Of a stretch of DNA of 47,070 nucleotides, positions 8,573 through 14,805 are shown in pieces. Made by a program: the position numbers and the translations under genes. The DNA is from a virus. The notes below the pieces were generated by a model. The model searched no databases and had not been told where the DNA came from. It saw only the letters and a program-made list of their open reading frames with translations. The stretch covers positions 1 to 47,070 of the IMG/VR virus record IMGVR_UViG_3300005613_000111; one strand, 5' to 3'. The first letter of the stretch is position 1, and every line of letters starts with the position of its first letter.

Positions 8573-8578
8573 AATTTA

Positions 8579-9184
8579 CTAGTAATTTATATTGCTTGGA
8601 ATGAAGTCATAATTAAACTCTGATATTGTATCTTGATAAATAGGGTCAGAAGAACCTGCTGCATAGTTATAAGCGTTGTTTTTTATCAAGTTTCCAATGG
8701 TAGTATACAACCAAAAATCTCCTTCTGGAACACCATATACGACTTCACCTGTTTCTCTATTTATAAGCCGACCAACCTCTACACCCGCTTGTTCAGCCAA
8801 GGCGTACATAAGATCTGCGTAAGCATCTGGTGTTAGCTGTAGTCTATCTGGTAATCCCAATTCGCTTCTGAAAGCCATAGTATCTTCATCTTTTCGTAGT
8901 CTTTCAGCAAGCTTAAATCGGAATTCTAAGGTTTGTGGATCAAATCTTCTATTCGATCTATCAATAAGCTGCTCAGAAACCTCAGCAACGTCTTCGGCTT
9001 TTTTATCTGCGTCTGTTTTTGGAGCTTCATCTGTGACTGGTGCTAGTTTTACTTTGATCTTGCTTTCACCAACAGTACGAGATTCCATAGCATTACCTTC
9101 AGCAACCCTAGAATCCAGGCGTTGCCGATTATCTCTTTTTGCTTGAGCTACATTCTCTCCTGCTGAACCACCTGGAAGACACAT
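8579..9184 (-). CDS. Met-Cys protein of unknown function (A)
   Basis: 201 residues starting MCLPGGSAGEN, closely resembling the start of the next protein (MCLANGTAGSN). It has a basic N-terminal third, an acidic middle (DADKKAEDVAEVSEQ) and RSNRRFDPQTLEFRFKLAER, which carries the same FDP...F-R motif as the 74- and 69-residue proteins. The C-terminus has DPIYQDTISEFNYDF. The group looks like a set of related minor virion proteins sharing short motifs. A good ribosome binding site (TTAGGAGG) lies before the start, downstream of a candidate phage promoter. Confidence 0.78.
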   Translation of the reverse strand: MCLPGGSAGENVAQAKRDNRQRLDSRVAEGNAMESRTVGESKIKVKLAPVTDEAPKTDADKKAEDVAEVSEQLIDRSNRRFDPQTLEFRFKLAERLRKDEDTMAFRSELGLPDRLQLTPDAYADLMYALAEQAGVEVGRLINRETGEVVYGVPEGDFWLYTTIGNLIKNNAYNYAAGSSDPIYQDTISEFNYDFIPSNINY

Positions 9185-9200
9185 AATAAAACCTCCTAAT

Positions 9201-9219
9201 TCACTTATAAAATTCCATA
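9201..9219 (-). promoter_or_regulatory. Candidate phage RNAP promoter (A, after first gene)
   Basis: The minus strand reads TATGGAATTTTATAAGTGA, a variant of the recurring TAGGAA-Y-T...TATA-AGT element. It sits between the first and second genes of module A, as 46546-46569 does in module B. Confidence 0.42.
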
Positions 9220-9624
9220 TTAGATTTTCTTTCTCAATCTGTATAGATAATCAAGTCTCTTCTGATCTTTTTCTGTTAAGTAACCTTGAGTATCTGACAT
9301 ATAGGTAAGAATCTTTATTTCTTGAGATATCTCTGGTCTCTGTGTTTTTAGCTTGTGATTGTAAAATGCTGTTTTTAATATCGAAGTTCTTTGATAAAGT
9401 TCATCTAAATCGCCATCTGTAATCTTAAATCTGTCTATTTTTCGTCCAATTTCAAGTAATAATTTATTTAAAGCATCTTCTTCATCATGACTAGGATCAG
9501 TTAAATTAAAATAAACTCTAAGTGCTTTATCTAAGTCAATCCAGAAGTTATTATTATTATGCTCTTTTTTGAGTCTGGATAAGCAGTTTCTTAGTGGTAG
9601 TAAATGTTTTTGAATTTTCCTCAT
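9220..9624 (-). CDS. First gene of head module A, unknown function
   Basis: 134 residues, charged and mostly helical by composition, with no recognised domain. It is homologous to the 127-residue protein at 46568-46951: W-I/F-x-LDKALR-x-Y, DAFNKLLLEI-like (DALNKLLLEI here), YHNHKLK-like (YNHKLKTQR) and a shared YLTEKDQKRLDYL / LTQEELEYMDYL end. This is one of the least conserved gene pairs between the modules. It is the promoter-proximal gene of the late operon, and the 123-bp identical repeat begins at its start codon. No clear Shine-Dalgarno sequence precedes the ATG. Confidence 0.8.
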   Translation of the reverse strand: MRKIQKHLLPLRNCLSRLKKEHNNNNFWIDLDKALRVYFNLTDPSHDEEDALNKLLLEIGRKIDRFKITDGDLDELYQRTSILKTAFYNHKLKTQRPEISQEIKILTYMSDTQGYLTEKDQKRLDYLYRLRKKI

Positions 9625-9640
9625 ATATTATGTAGGTTGG

Positions 9641-9658
9641 TAGGAACTTTATTAGTGG
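9641..9658 (+). promoter_or_regulatory. Candidate phage RNAP promoter, plus-oriented (repeat copy 1)
   Basis: TAGGAACTTTATTAGTGG on the plus strand matches the recurring element but points away from the head module, toward the non-coding segment and the plus-strand genes. It is repeated at 46968-46985. Confidence 0.4.
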
Positions 9659-9690
9659 AAAATAAATTAAGTTTTTTTTGTTAGTTTAGT

Positions 9691-9716
9691 TTGTAGCTAT
9701 ACTATCTATTATATGG
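9691..9716 (+). promoter_or_regulatory. Candidate early promoter region (AGCTATACTAT box)
   Basis: Contains AGCTATACTAT at 9696-9706, an 11-mer repeated at 10450-10460 just upstream of another plus-strand gene. TATACT at 9698-9703 could be a -10 box, but no convincing -35 is present. On the opposite strand TATAAT occurs at 9708-9713, so the region may fire in both directions. Confidence 0.45.
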
Positions 9717-10042
9717 AGAGAGTGTTCCTCGCTCTCACACACAGTTCAACTACTCTAGATCATGCCAGGGCTCGCGGTCAGTAGCCATCAATCCAAGAAG
9801 AGTAGTGTTTGAAAGGATGAATACGGGAAGCATGGTCAACTGAGGAATGGAAGTAAAACTTTTTGCTGGAGAGCGATTGCCCGACACTTCAGCACATCGT
9901 TGATGAGGTACAATAGTTAGTGACCTGAGTGTTCTTCCAGCACTCGAAATGCTGTAATAACTATTTTATGCCAGGGGGGGGTTTAGAGTTCTATCCAAAC
10001 TTGATCCTGAACCGTGAAGCGCCGCCCCCAAAGGGCGAGCGC
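9715..10042 (+). ncRNA. Candidate structured non-coding RNA in the divergent intergenic region
   Basis: No convincing reading frame exists in this stretch, yet it is more GC-rich than its surroundings and packed with complementary segments. Helices seen by eye: GAGAGT/GCTCTC (9718-9723 with 9731-9736); ACTACTC/GAGTAGT (9749-9755 with 9800-9806) enclosing GGCT/AGCC (9769-9786); GCTGGAG/CTTCAGC (9865-9871 with 9887-9893); CATC/GATG (9895-9905); AATAGTTA/TAACTATT (9912-9919 with 9958-9965) enclosing GAGTGT/GCACTC (9927-9945); and GCGC-GCCC/GGGC-GCGC (10019-10042). Promoter-like boxes lie just upstream. The strand is inferred from those boxes and the plus-strand genes downstream. No known RNA family is recognised and conservation could not be tested. 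Confidence 0.5.
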
Positions 10043-10113
10043 GAACGCATGAAAGAAATGAAAGAAATAAGAAAGAGATGAGAAGAAGCTGAAAGGAGGG
10101 GGTATAATGTACT

Positions 10114-10326
10114 ATGAGAAACCGAACATTATCCAAGGAGCAACTAGCTTTTTTTGTAGCAACAAGTATAGGCAAGTCTTATCATGAGCTTATAAAGAAC
10201 AAGTATAAGGAAAATAGTGAGCTATTATTTAAGAATGTAGATAAGGTTCTGGAGACATACCCAGAGTATAAGGCAAGAATCCTAACTACAATCTCTTGGT
10301 ATGCTCAAGCAATTATTGAAGGATAA
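10114..10326 (+). CDS. Small early protein, unknown function (paralogue 1)
   Basis: 70 residues, mostly helical and basic at the start (MRNRTLSKEQLAFFVATSIGK). It resembles the next plus-strand protein (10469-10693): LSKEQLAFF versus MSKKQLAYF at the start, and a shared short layout ending in a helix with E-x-YPEYKARIL versus EEFPDMKEKLL. An AAAGGAGG ribosome binding site lies upstream with a long spacing of about 14 bases. An upstream ATG at 10107 is followed at once by a stop. The gene is first in the plus-strand set and is followed by a terminator. Small leftmost genes of T7-like phages often encode host-takeover factors, so that role is possible but unproven. Confidence 0.7.
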   Translation: MRNRTLSKEQLAFFVATSIGKSYHELIKNKYKENSELLFKNVDKVLETYPEYKARILTTISWYAQAIIEG

Positions 10327-10377
10327 TAACTTACATCCAGCCTCGTATAAACGAGTTATTGTAATTGAATTCCTTTG

Positions 10378-10404
10378 CCAGCGACCCTTTGGGTGGGTCG
10401 CTGG
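10378..10404 (+). terminator. Hairpin terminator after first plus-strand gene
   Basis: Perfect 10-bp stem CCAGCGACCC / GGGTCGCTGG with loop TTTGGGT, followed by TAATTTTGTATAAAA. The U-tract is interrupted but the stem is strong. It separates two plus-strand transcription units. Confidence 0.78.
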
Positions 10405-10449
10405 TAATTTTGTATAAAAAATCTTATAAAATAACCTTTTTTTATCTCC

Positions 10450-10468
10450 AGCTATACTATATAACTAT
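10450..10468 (+). promoter_or_regulatory. Candidate promoter upstream of second plus-strand gene
   Basis: AGCTATACTAT (10450-10460) is identical to 9696-9706. It lies between a terminator and the start codon at 10469, so a transcript start here is likely. The start codon follows so closely, without a clear Shine-Dalgarno, that the mRNA may be leaderless or nearly so. Confidence 0.45.
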
Positions 10469-10693
10469 ATGAGCAAGAAACAATTGGCTTACTTTCTTAT
10501 GACTATCTATAAGAAGTACGCAGACGTTAACCTAAAAAACCAGCATAATCTCTGGGATGACCTTTTAAGGTTGTCCGAAGAAGACCTAGAAAGTAAGATA
10601 GAGGAAGATTTGTTCCTGATCATCGAGGAATTTCCTGATATGAAGGAAAAGCTTTTAACTCACTTTCATATTGACCAAGAGGAGGTAGAATAA
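10469..10693 (+). CDS. Small acidic early protein, unknown function (paralogue 2)
   Basis: 74 residues. The N-terminal helix MSKKQLAYFLMTIYKKYADV resembles the start of the protein at 10114-10326. The rest is Glu/Asp-rich (LLRLSEEDLESKIEEDLFLIIEEFPDMKEKLL). The family is unknown. The gene overlaps the zinc-ribbon gene by one base (TAATG), so the two are probably co-translated. A similar paired organisation of small acidic genes is common in phage takeover regions, but nothing in the sequence identifies the target. Confidence 0.72.
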   Translation: MSKKQLAYFLMTIYKKYADVNLKNQHNLWDDLLRLSEEDLESKIEEDLFLIIEEFPDMKEKLLTHFHIDQEEVE

Positions 10694-10890
10694 TGCCCCA
10701 ATATGACTACAAATGTATGGTCTGTAACTGCGAGTTTACCGTAGAGTGTCCTATCTCAGAACATAAATCAGTAAGAAACTGTGGAGAGTGCTATACCCAG
10801 GATGGTGCTAAACAAGTATTCAAATCCGATACAATGCCTAATGTGAAAATATGGGACAATCCTATTCTAAAAAATATCTCTTATGACTAA
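10693..10890 (+). CDS. FmdB-type zinc-ribbon protein
   Basis: 65 residues with the FmdB/CxxC zinc-ribbon layout: MPQYDYKCMVCNCEF at the start, then the second cysteine pair CGEC near residues 30-33, so two CxxC pairs can bind one zinc ion. The C-terminal part (KQVFKSDTMPNVKIWDNP) is longer than the minimal ribbon. FmdB-type proteins are small putative regulators with no well-defined reaction. In a phage takeover region, binding to host transcription machinery is one possibility. The gene overlaps both neighbours (1 nt upstream, 8 nt downstream). Confidence 0.82.
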   Translation: MPQYDYKCMVCNCEFTVECPISEHKSVRNCGECYTQDGAKQVFKSDTMPNVKIWDNPILKNISYD

Positions 10891-11086
10891 AAAGAAACAA
10901 ACACAATTCTTCCAGCCCGAAATCCCTGATTTCAATATCGACCTGGATTTAGTAGAGCATCTAGAAAAAACATTTACTAATACACTACCTCACTATCCAT
11001 ATGAAAGTGAAGTAGATTACGCTTTAAAGATAGGTTCAGCACAAGTCGTAAGATATATCCGTGCTTTGTATGAGAAAAAGCGTTAG
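10883..11086 (+). CDS. Small protein, unknown function
   Basis: 67 residues: a basic start (MTKKKQTQFFQPEIPDF), an acidic helix (NIDLDLVEHLEKTF) and a basic C-terminal helix (AQVVRYIRALYEKKR). It is not recognised. It is the last plus-strand gene. Its TAG stop shares bases with the TAA stop of the convergent minus-strand gene (TTAG), so the two transcription units overlap without a visible terminator between them. Confidence 0.68.
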   Translation: MTKKKQTQFFQPEIPDFNIDLDLVEHLEKTFTNTLPHYPYESEVDYALKIGSAQVVRYIRALYEKKR

Positions 11087-11280
11087 ATATCTCCTTTAGA
11101 TAAAGCGTCTAGAAAAGCTTGTAGCTCCAAGTCCTGATGTTCTGAATGTTCATCAGGGCTTTTTTCTTTAGCTAAATCTCTATACAAATCTACCAGACAC
11201 CTAAAGCGATTGTCGCTAATAGATTCCAGATTTACATCTACCAAGTAACTACTCAGTAATTCTTCTAGTGTCTTTTTCAT
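11083..11280 (-). CDS. Small acidic protein at end of fibre operon
   Basis: 65 residues (MKKTLEELLSSYLVDV start), acidic and helical, with no transmembrane segment and no recognised domain. Its start overlaps the stop of the tiny lysine-rich gene upstream (ATGA). It closes the minus-strand unit of fibre and membrane-protein genes. By position next to holin-like genes it could be a lysis accessory or a regulator, but there is no direct evidence. Confidence 0.65.
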   Translation of the reverse strand: MKKTLEELLSSYLVDVNLESISDNRFRCLVDLYRDLAKEKSPDEHSEHQDLELQAFLDALSKGDI

Positions 11281-11333
11281 TTTTTGCCTTTACCTTTGGT
11301 CATCTTACCTTTGGTTTTCTTTTTACCGTACAT
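11277..11333 (-). CDS. Tiny lysine-rich peptide
   Basis: 18 residues, MYGKKKTKGKMTKGKGKK, with a good ribosome binding site (AAAGGAG, seven bases before ATG) and an ATGA overlap with the next gene. It is extremely basic, with ten lysines. Such short Lys/Gly-rich peptides are easily missed. The clean ribosome site and coupling support translation. The role is unknown; nucleic-acid or membrane binding would fit the charge. Confidence 0.55.
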   Translation of the reverse strand: MYGKKKTKGKMTKGKGKK

Positions 11334-11346
11334 GATTAGCTCCTTT

Positions 11347-11487
11347 TTATTTGATTAGTGTTAGTAGTAGTATGAAGGCACAGGCAGTCAATAAAACCCC
11401 TAAAGCCTTTATTTGGTTTGATCGTTCTTCAACAATAGACTCAAGCTCTCGCTCTCGCTCTGTAACAATTCTATAGTGTGGCTGCAT
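11347..11487 (-). CDS. Small single-span membrane protein, possible lysis protein
   Basis: 46 residues: a charged N-terminal helix with a repeated ERERE segment, then one hydrophobic span at about residues 29-44 (LGVLLTACAFILLLTL) and a terminal IK. The start lies inside the end of the 76-residue gene (17-nt overlap), suggesting translational coupling. No strong ribosome site is seen. Topology resembles small phage holins, antiholins or spanin subunits. Paired with the upstream gene it may form a lysis unit. Confidence 0.6.
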   Translation of the reverse strand: MQPHYRIVTERERELESIVEERSNQIKALGVLLTACAFILLLTLIK

Positions 11488-11701
11488 TACTAACGATTGA
11501 GACAAGGATAGCCGATGCGACAGCTAACAGCCATTTAAGGATCTTTGATTGTTGCTCCAGAATAATCAACGACTTTTCAATCGCACTAACACCATCTTCA
11601 AGGTCAATGATTCTTCCTTCGTGGTTCATCAATAAGTTGCCGTGTTCGTGCGCTTTATCTCGTAGCTTTTTTATTTCTGCCTGTAGGTCTATTTCTTCCA
11701 T
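11471..11701 (-). CDS. Holin-like coiled-coil membrane protein
   Basis: 76 residues: a heptad-rich N-terminal coiled coil (about residues 5-50, LQAEIKKLRDKAHEHGNLLM onward) followed by one transmembrane span near residues 56-72 (LKWLLAVASAILVSIVS). This layout matches many small phage holins and 'hemolysin XhlA'-like membrane proteins. The T7 holin (gp17.5) also lies just after the tail-fibre gene. No endolysin is recognised nearby. The gene overlaps the fibre-tip gene upstream by one base (TAATG). Confidence 0.65.
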   Translation of the reverse strand: MEEIDLQAEIKKLRDKAHEHGNLLMNHEGRIIDLEDGVSAIEKSLIILEQQSKILKWLLAVASAILVSIVSNAATL

Positions 11702-13116
11702 TAGATATAACTCCAGTAGTCATCAATCTTTTTAATATAAATTCTTGAGTAATCTTCAGATAGAGTAAGCGAAAGTGTTACACCATCTGTATCAAGATCA
11801 AGCAAGAATGGGTTGCCATCACTATATAGGCTCTTTGTAACTATTTTTTGATTTATTTCTATTTGGGGGATATTACAAAGAGTGATTTCATAAACACCTC
11901 TAACTGGAATAGTTATGGTGTTTTCTTTAGTTTTCCATTTGTATACGCGGTCAGTTATACTCTCACATAACTCACCCTTCATATAACAAAATTCCGCATA
12001 TTGTCCTATGCTCTTCCAGTTGCCTTTAGAAGTCATAAACAAATGATCATGACAGGTCACAGTCTTTGGAGCAGGAACAAAACCGTCTACAGTACGGCTG
12101 AAAGCTTTATGGGTTTCTTTAGCAGGAAGGTTCTGTCTGTGAGCTTCCATCTCATCCCTAAGACCTTGGACATCCTCACAATACAACCTACCATTAATAA
12201 CTACATCGTCTCTAATCTCCAGATTATGAGCGTATAGGTCCTTCACTTTAGACTCATTAGCTTCTGATTTATTACAATATAGAATATGAGACTTTACAGT
12301 AGAGGCGTCTAGTTGCTCTAGTTTAGAGTAAGGTGCTCTAATACTATTAGCTCCTAAACCTCCTGTATTGATCTGTGTTGCGTTCAGGCTCCCCTTGACC
12401 TCTACCTCCTTATCGACGGTCAAAGTCTTCATAGGACGGCTTCCAGAGGCTAGTACATACTGCTGGTGGTGATCATCTTGTAGTCCCTGTATAGCTCCGT
12501 GTCTTATATCACCTTCTTTGAAGTGTAAAGATTTATCAGCGATGTGAGCATCTATTTCTTGGTGTGTTTTCTTGCCGATTCCTTTAATATCCCCATGCTC
12601 AATCTTATCAACAGGATAGTGTATATCACCTCTGTCAAGATGTTGGTCAATAGCCTTGTGGTTATATTTACCACGGTTTTGTATGACCTCATGATTGATG
12701 TCTTGCTGTTGATAATGAATATTTTTATCTTGTTCATGCTTCGTAAATCCTGACTTGAACTCATTAATATTTATTCCATTTATTTGTCCAGAACTGATAG
12801 AACCTGCCTGTAATACATCAGTATGAATATTTGAAGATTCAATCTGTTTTGTATATAGTGTTTCTAGGGTGGCTTCATTGCTCTCCACTTTTGGAGTTCT
12901 GATGGAGCCATCCGCCTTTATACTTGCTAAATCTCCCCCTTTGAAAGACTGAATTCTTATAAGATCAGCTTTCTGACCTAACGCACCTTTTATGGTTAGA
13001 CCTACAGTAGTTGCCTGATTCGGTAGTATATAATTTCGAGTATCAGCAGTTGGATTACAGTAAATATATTGCTTGTGATCATCCTTGCTGAGGTTCTCTA
13101 AGTCTTCGTGCTTCAT
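11701..13116 (-). CDS. Distal fibre / adsorption protein with His-rich repeats
   Basis: 471 residues. The first half carries degenerate repeats built on H-x-x-I-x-x-H and GDIxH: HEDLENLSKDDHKQY, NHKAIDQHLDRGDIHYP, HQEIDAHIADKSLHF and HGAIQGLQDDHHQQYV. The last is the well-known phage-fibre motif of the form HGxLxGLxDDDHxQY. The middle resembles a beta-helical trimeric shaft (LTVDKEVEVKGSLNATQIN). The C-terminal part (about residues 330-471) is beta-rich and could be the receptor-binding head. Histidines spaced this way may coordinate metal along a trimer axis, as in the T4 short fibre. It is the last structural gene before the holin-like gene. Confidence 0.72.
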   Translation of the reverse strand: MKHEDLENLSKDDHKQYIYCNPTADTRNYILPNQATTVGLTIKGALGQKADLIRIQSFKGGDLASIKADGSIRTPKVESNEATLETLYTKQIESSNIHTDVLQAGSISSGQINGININEFKSGFTKHEQDKNIHYQQQDINHEVIQNRGKYNHKAIDQHLDRGDIHYPVDKIEHGDIKGIGKKTHQEIDAHIADKSLHFKEGDIRHGAIQGLQDDHHQQYVLASGSRPMKTLTVDKEVEVKGSLNATQINTGGLGANSIRAPYSKLEQLDASTVKSHILYCNKSEANESKVKDLYAHNLEIRDDVVINGRLYCEDVQGLRDEMEAHRQNLPAKETHKAFSRTVDGFVPAPKTVTCHDHLFMTSKGNWKSIGQYAEFCYMKGELCESITDRVYKWKTKENTITIPVRGVYEITLCNIPQIEINQKIVTKSLYSDGNPFLLDLDTDGVTLSLTLSEDYSRIYIKKIDDYWSYI

Positions 13117-14456
13117 AGAATTCGCTGGATATACATGGTTGTTCCTGTTATTGCCTTCAACGACACACCATTCGTCGAAGTATGAGTCAATCCTACAGTA
13201 TCTCCAGCACTTGCTGTAAAAACAGCCATTACACTTCTTTCTACTGGATCTACTGCTCCATTCACTCTGGTAGCTACTGTGTTCTGGGCGACACCGTTGA
13301 CCGTTACCTTTAGGTCAGCATTTGCTGTAGCAGCAGAAAGAGCTAGAGAAGCCTCAAGTTTCCAAGTACCATCCTCCTCTACAGTAAACTCTTTATTTGA
13401 ATCATCCCAATAAACATAAGAGCTAGAGTTATATGAGTCAACTACGGTTGCGCCAGCCCCTACATAAGTAGTTGCTGTAGAGCCTGTACCATCAGTATTC
13501 ATCTGTATATACGCCCATCTGGGCCAATAGGGTTGAGCCTCATAGCTGAGTCCGTTGTACATTAGGGTTGTATTCTGACCAGGGCTTGAAGGAAATTGAG
13601 GCTGAGGACTCCATTTCGGCCTTTGTAAACTATCGTCCCAAATAAGCTGAGTATTTCCAGCAGGGTTGCCAGGACTCGTTAAGACAGCAGTACCAAAGCT
13701 TATTTGACCATCAGCACCAAGAGCGGTAGCATTACTGTTAGAAGACCAGTAAAGAACACCACCATGTTCCCATTGTCCATCAGTCAAAGCACTAACGGTA
13801 GTTTGAATATCAGCTCTAGAGAATACATTATTGTTTTGAACATAGATATAATCAATATCATCTGAGCTTTCAACAGAGCTAACATTGGGAACATCATTAC
13901 TTCGATAAGCACCAGCTACTTTTACAACAGCGTTTGTAGCATGAGCTTGCATCAGAATACCAATATTCTGAATAAGGTGTGATGCATCTGTTGGTTTGGT
14001 TAGTGTTACTGCGCCAGGAGTAATTGGAGAGATATAGAGCGGGTTACCCTCATCAACCGAAGTCCAGCTACCATCAACACCATTTACTTTACCAAAGCTA
14101 ATTACAAGCCCTTCTGCTCCATCAGCTACATCAGTATAAAGAAGACCAATAGCAGGCATCTTGGTTGCGTCTGAAGCATCTGCTAGGTCTACATTGACAA
14201 TATTTGAGTTCTTAGCACTTTCAATGTAAACAGCATCTCCTCTAGATAATGGACCTCCTGTATTATTAAATACTCTTACAAATACCCTATCATCAAAATC
14301 ATTTATCCAGTTGCCTGTAGCTTCATCATATCTTAGAATCTGAGTATCTAAAGCATCAGTAATCTCGATACCACTAATGCTTGATAAATAGATTACTCCG
14401 TCGTCACAAGGACCAACGAGGCAATCAAATATGAAGTTTCCTGATGCGTCAGCCAT
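13113..14456 (-). CDS. Fibre protein with C-terminal jelly-roll-like domain
   Basis: 447 residues. Near residues 55-180 it has the motif RVFNNTGGPLSRGDAVYIES followed by a beta-rich domain widespread in marine phage fibres. The C-terminal ~130 residues (YVGAGATVVDSYNSSSYVYW to the end, MYIQRIL) have the alternating strand pattern of C1q/TNF-like trimeric tips: a Trp-x-Leu-x-Ala strand, then a conserved GDTVGLTHTS turn. It is likely a trimeric receptor-binding fibre. A 4-nt overlap couples it to the next gene, and it overlaps the upstream 115-residue gene by one base. Confidence 0.72.
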   Translation of the reverse strand: MADASGNFIFDCLVGPCDDGVIYLSSISGIEITDALDTQILRYDEATGNWINDFDDRVFVRVFNNTGGPLSRGDAVYIESAKNSNIVNVDLADASDATKMPAIGLLYTDVADGAEGLVISFGKVNGVDGSWTSVDEGNPLYISPITPGAVTLTKPTDASHLIQNIGILMQAHATNAVVKVAGAYRSNDVPNVSSVESSDDIDYIYVQNNNVFSRADIQTTVSALTDGQWEHGGVLYWSSNSNATALGADGQISFGTAVLTSPGNPAGNTQLIWDDSLQRPKWSPQPQFPSSPGQNTTLMYNGLSYEAQPYWPRWAYIQMNTDGTGSTATTYVGAGATVVDSYNSSSYVYWDDSNKEFTVEEDGTWKLEASLALSAATANADLKVTVNGVAQNTVATRVNGAVDPVERSVMAVFTASAGDTVGLTHTSTNGVSLKAITGTTMYIQRIL

Positions 14457-14803
14457 TAGTTATATACTATCCAAATTCTAACTCGCTTCCCGTCAGCATT
14501 ACCAGCAACATACCCAATAAACTCGTTATAACTACCCACAAGCCTAAGCAGTCCTCCTGTATTTGCGGTTTTGTTTAGGATAAAATCATCATCATAATAC
14601 CAGTTTGCGATTGATTCTGCTTTTGCTCCAAGAGGGCTTAGTTCATTACCCAACCGTCTACCAACAGCAATATTGATACCATCTCCCGTTGTTCCACTAA
14701 TATCATAAAAAATACACATAGCTCCTTTCTGAGGATCAATAACTATAGGATCCCCAAGAGCATTACCAGTGCTATTACTATCAAAAATTAGAGTATGTTT
14801 CAT
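14456..14803 (-). CDS. Small beta-rich virion protein (fibre-associated)
   Basis: 115 residues, beta-rich, ending RVRIWIVYN. It resembles the C-termini of its neighbours (QVSVGYN at 15810-16151 and KVYLIHNIF at 14806-15810). A small single-domain tail decoration or fibre-connector protein fits the context of four tightly packed genes of similar character. No catalytic motif is seen. Confidence 0.6.
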   Translation of the reverse strand: MKHTLIFDSNSTGNALGDPIVIDPQKGAMCIFYDISGTTGDGINIAVGRRLGNELSPLGAKAESIANWYYDDDFILNKTANTGGLLRLVGSYNEFIGYVAGNADGKRVRIWIVYN

Positions 14804-14805
14804 AG

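Larger units (their letters stand above)
9621..9743. repeat. 123-bp direct repeat, copy 1 (promoter region)
   Basis: Identical over 123 bases to 46948-47070. The left limit falls one base before the start-codon complement (tcat) of the first head gene in each module. Beyond it the two modules are strongly diverged. The right limit of the second copy is the window end, so the repeat may be longer. It contains an AT-rich stretch with a T8 run, a plus-oriented candidate phage promoter, a TATACT box and a GAGAGT/GCTCTC hairpin. Confidence 0.95.

Noticed and set aside
9715-10113. tRNA or tmRNA gene
   Set aside because: No cloverleaf with a GGTTCRANTCC T-arm and acceptor pairing was found in either strand.
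9966-10175. Minus-strand open frame of 69 codons across the divergent region
   Set aside because: It runs opposite to the plus-strand gene start, has an unusual composition and no ribosome binding site. It is better explained by the GC-rich structured segment.
11471-11482. CACTATAG on the minus strand, similar to the SP6/T7 promoter core
   Set aside because: It lies at the end of the holin-like coding frame, lacks the local TAGGAA part and has no counterpart elsewhere. It is probably chance.
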